The notes beneath the pieces were generated by a model. It had not been told where the DNA came from. It searched no databases and saw nothing but the letters and a program-made list of their open reading frames with translations. Source: an uncultured Lachnospiraceae bacterium (GTDB taxonomy: Bacteria; Bacillota; Clostridia; Lachnospirales; Lachnospiraceae). Taken from it: 6,969 bases of DNA. The stretch covers positions 1-6,969 of the forward strand of contig CAOJQZ010000098.1 of assembly GCA_948441955.1 (NCBI GenBank), read 5' to 3'. The position numbers and the translations under genes are program-made. Positions 5,739 to 6,969 of this stretch are shown piece by piece (within the stretch, counting starts at the first letter, position 1; each line of letters starts with the position of its first letter).

Positions 5739-5790
5739 TGTTTGTAAAGAACATGAAATAACCAGATTTTGAGAGTTTTTTTCTGGAAAA

Positions 5791-5795
5791 GGGAG
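5791..5795 (+). promoter_or_regulatory. Ribosome binding site that decides the zinc-ribbon protein start
   Basis: GGGAG lies 6 bases before the ATG at 5802. A TTG at 5769 would add 11 residues that are not family-like and has no ribosome binding site, so 5802 is chosen. Confidence 0.6.
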
Positions 5796-5801
5796 AAGAA
5801 T

Positions 5802-6884
5802 ATGGATTTTGTACAATATAAATGTCCATGCTGCGGGGCGGCGCTTTCGTTTTCACCGGAGACACAGAAGCTTTCCTGCAATAGCTGCGGAAATCAGTAT
5901 GATCCGGAGACCCTGGAAAAGTATGAAAGAGAGGGTGAATCGTCTGCTGAGCAGGATATTAGCTGGGAGCATCAGAAAGAGGCGGAAGAAGCAGAACGTA
6001 CCGGAGAAGGAAAGTACATATGCCCCTCCTGTGGAGCGGAGATTGAGGCGGATGATAATACAGCCAGCACCACCTGTCCATATTGTGACAATGTGGTGGT
6101 TATTAAGAAAACAACTTCAGGAGAATACAAGCCGGATATGATGATTCCGTTCCAAATAGAAGGAGACAGAGCCAGACAGATGTTTGAAGACTTTTGTAAG
6201 GGGAAACGTCTTCTTCCGAAAAATTTTGGGAATAAGAGCTATCTGAAGAATCTGAAAGGGTATTACGTTCCTTACTGGCTGTTTGACTGCAGAGCAGATG
6301 CTGATATGAGCTTTGACGCCACAAGGGTACGGGCGTGGAGTGACTCGGAGTATGATTATGTAGATACTTCCTATTATCTTGTAAACCGGGCAGGCTGTAT
6401 GGAATTTTACCATGTTCCGGTAGACGGAAGCATAGAGATGGAGGATGACACAACGGAATCCATTGAACCCTTTGATTACAGTGGGATTACAGAATTTAAT
6501 CCTGCGTATCTTGCGGGATATGAAACGGATAAATATAATGTGGATGCAAAAACGGCAGAAAGCCGTGCAAAGGAGAGACTTTATAACAGCGCGGAGCAGA
6601 TTCTTCGGGAAACGGTGCGGGGGTATAATACTGTAATTCCGAAGAGGAGAAGCCTGTCGGCAGAGAGAGGAAGGGTACATTACGCATTGCTTCCCGTCTG
6701 GCTGTTTGAGACAGCTTATAATGAGAAAAAATATCAGTTTGCTATCAATGGGCAGACAGGGAAAATGGTGGGGGAGCTTCCGGTAGATAAGGCGGCATTC
6801 TGGAAATATCTTTGGGGCTTTACAGCCATCGGAACACTGTTTTGCTCTATTGCCGGTATTTTGCTGTTTGGGGGTGTGCTGTGA
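5802..6884 (+). CDS. Double zinc-ribbon protein with C-terminal membrane anchor
   Basis: This 360-residue protein starts with a rubredoxin-like zinc ribbon, CPCCG (C8, C10 or C11) and CNSCG (C26, C29). An acidic, Glu-rich linker leads to a second ribbon, CPSCG (C74, C77) and CPYC (C92, C95), so two zinc sites are expected. Residues about 105-330 form a larger domain starting at MMIPFQI, with YYVPYWLFDC and, later, LLPVWLFETAY, two similar P-x-W-L-F segments suggesting an internal repeat. The C-terminus has one transmembrane helix (about 338-358), so the bulk probably faces the cytoplasm. Such proteins are often annotated TFIIB-type zinc ribbon or PriA-like from the ribbons alone; a transcription or helicase role is not supported. 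Its stop codon overlaps the next gene (TGATG), pointing to joint expression with an exported protein. Exact function unknown. Confidence 0.85.
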   Translation: MDFVQYKCPCCGAALSFSPETQKLSCNSCGNQYDPETLEKYEREGESSAEQDISWEHQKEAEEAERTGEGKYICPSCGAEIEADDNTASTTCPYCDNVVVIKKTTSGEYKPDMMIPFQIEGDRARQMFEDFCKGKRLLPKNFGNKSYLKNLKGYYVPYWLFDCRADADMSFDATRVRAWSDSEYDYVDTSYYLVNRAGCMEFYHVPVDGSIEMEDDTTESIEPFDYSGITEFNPAYLAGYETDKYNVDAKTAESRAKERLYNSAEQILRETVRGYNTVIPKRRSLSAERGRVHYALLPVWLFETAYNEKKYQFAINGQTGKMVGELPVDKAAFWKYLWGFTAIGTLFCSIAGILLFGGVL

Positions 6885-6969
6885 TGAAAAGAGGAAAGAT
6901 GTTTCTGTTGTTTCTTTCTGTAATTCTGGGAATCTGTGTAAGTTCCGGAGCAAAGGAGATATATGCTGC
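6884..6969 (+). CDS. N-terminus of an exported protein, cut by the window edge (possibly TPM-domain)
   Basis: An ATG at 6884 shares its A with the preceding TGA stop, and the frame is open for 28 codons to the end. The visible peptide has a basic start (MKRGKMF), a hydrophobic core (LLFLSVILGICV) and a small-residue region (SSGAKEIYA), as in a Sec signal peptide. A G-rich GGGGGTG (6870-6876) lies 7 bases upstream. Zinc-ribbon genes of this kind are, from my recall of Clostridia genomes, often followed by a TPM-domain membrane protein. That would fit, but the domain itself lies outside the window and cannot be confirmed here. Confidence 0.65.
   Translation, partial: MKRGKMFLLFLSVILGICVSSGAKEIYA

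Noticed and set aside
5762..5786. CCAGA/TCTGG inverted repeat with an internal T-run before the zinc-ribbon gene
   Set aside because: The stem is only 5 bp with a 15-base loop, and the T-run is inside the loop instead of after the stem, so it is not a terminator. It also lies downstream of a good promoter.
6117..6953. 278-codon minus-strand open frame
   Set aside because: It lies opposite the zinc-ribbon gene, whose motifs are clear, and its Cys/His/Ser/Pro-rich product shows no domain. It is an antisense shadow.

Overview
The window looks like a chromosomal segment of a low-to-moderate GC Clostridia-type Firmicute, most likely a Lachnospiraceae-like gut anaerobe. This is inferred from purine-rich Shine-Dalgarno sites (AGGAGG, AAGGAG), tight gene packing, sigma-A promoters of the form TTGTCN-17-TATACT, and a zinc-ribbon protein followed by a secreted-protein gene. 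No RNA gene, CRISPR array or transposase was seen.

Positions 1-4080 form an AT-rich accessory block. At the extreme left is what appears to be the 5' end of a minus-strand gene, recognisable mainly by a strong ribosome binding site; its reading frame is doubtful and looks frameshifted. After a leader of about 190 bases, four plus-strand genes follow with overlaps or almost no gap: a Dam-family DNA adenine methyltransferase (261-1109), a predicted type II restriction endonuclease with a PD-(D/E)xK-like site and a C-terminal winged helix (1096-2379), a four-helix membrane protein of unknown function (2394-2969), and a DGQHR-domain protein of the DndB-like family (2966-4036). The first two form a plausible restriction-modification pair. 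The last two are translationally coupled to each other and appear to belong to the same transcript, so the locus may be a composite defence system: modification and restriction plus a membrane/DGQHR module. A weak hairpin with a T-run (4058-4080) may end this operon.

From about 4100 on, base composition rises noticeably (sampled lines go from roughly 20-35% GC to 47-57% GC) and the genes look like housekeeping envelope genes. A good promoter (4156-4184), preceded by three TTAxxx repeats spaced 10-11 bases (4126-4152) that resemble OmpR/PhoB-type response-regulator boxes, drives a membrane-anchored SanA/YdcF (DUF218) protein (4231-4917) and a monofunctional GT51 peptidoglycan glycosyltransferase (4987-5706). 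A second promoter (5710-5738) drives a protein with two zinc ribbons and a C-terminal membrane anchor (5802-6884). The start of a gene for an exported protein (6884-6969, cut by the window edge) overlaps its stop codon.

Taken together, the window appears to be a transferred defence cassette sitting beside a conserved cell-envelope neighbourhood, with the junction in or near 4037-4125. The cassette is the most interesting part. The DGQHR protein occurs without any visible dnd genes, and neither the membrane protein's role nor the endonuclease's recognition site can be read from the sequence.
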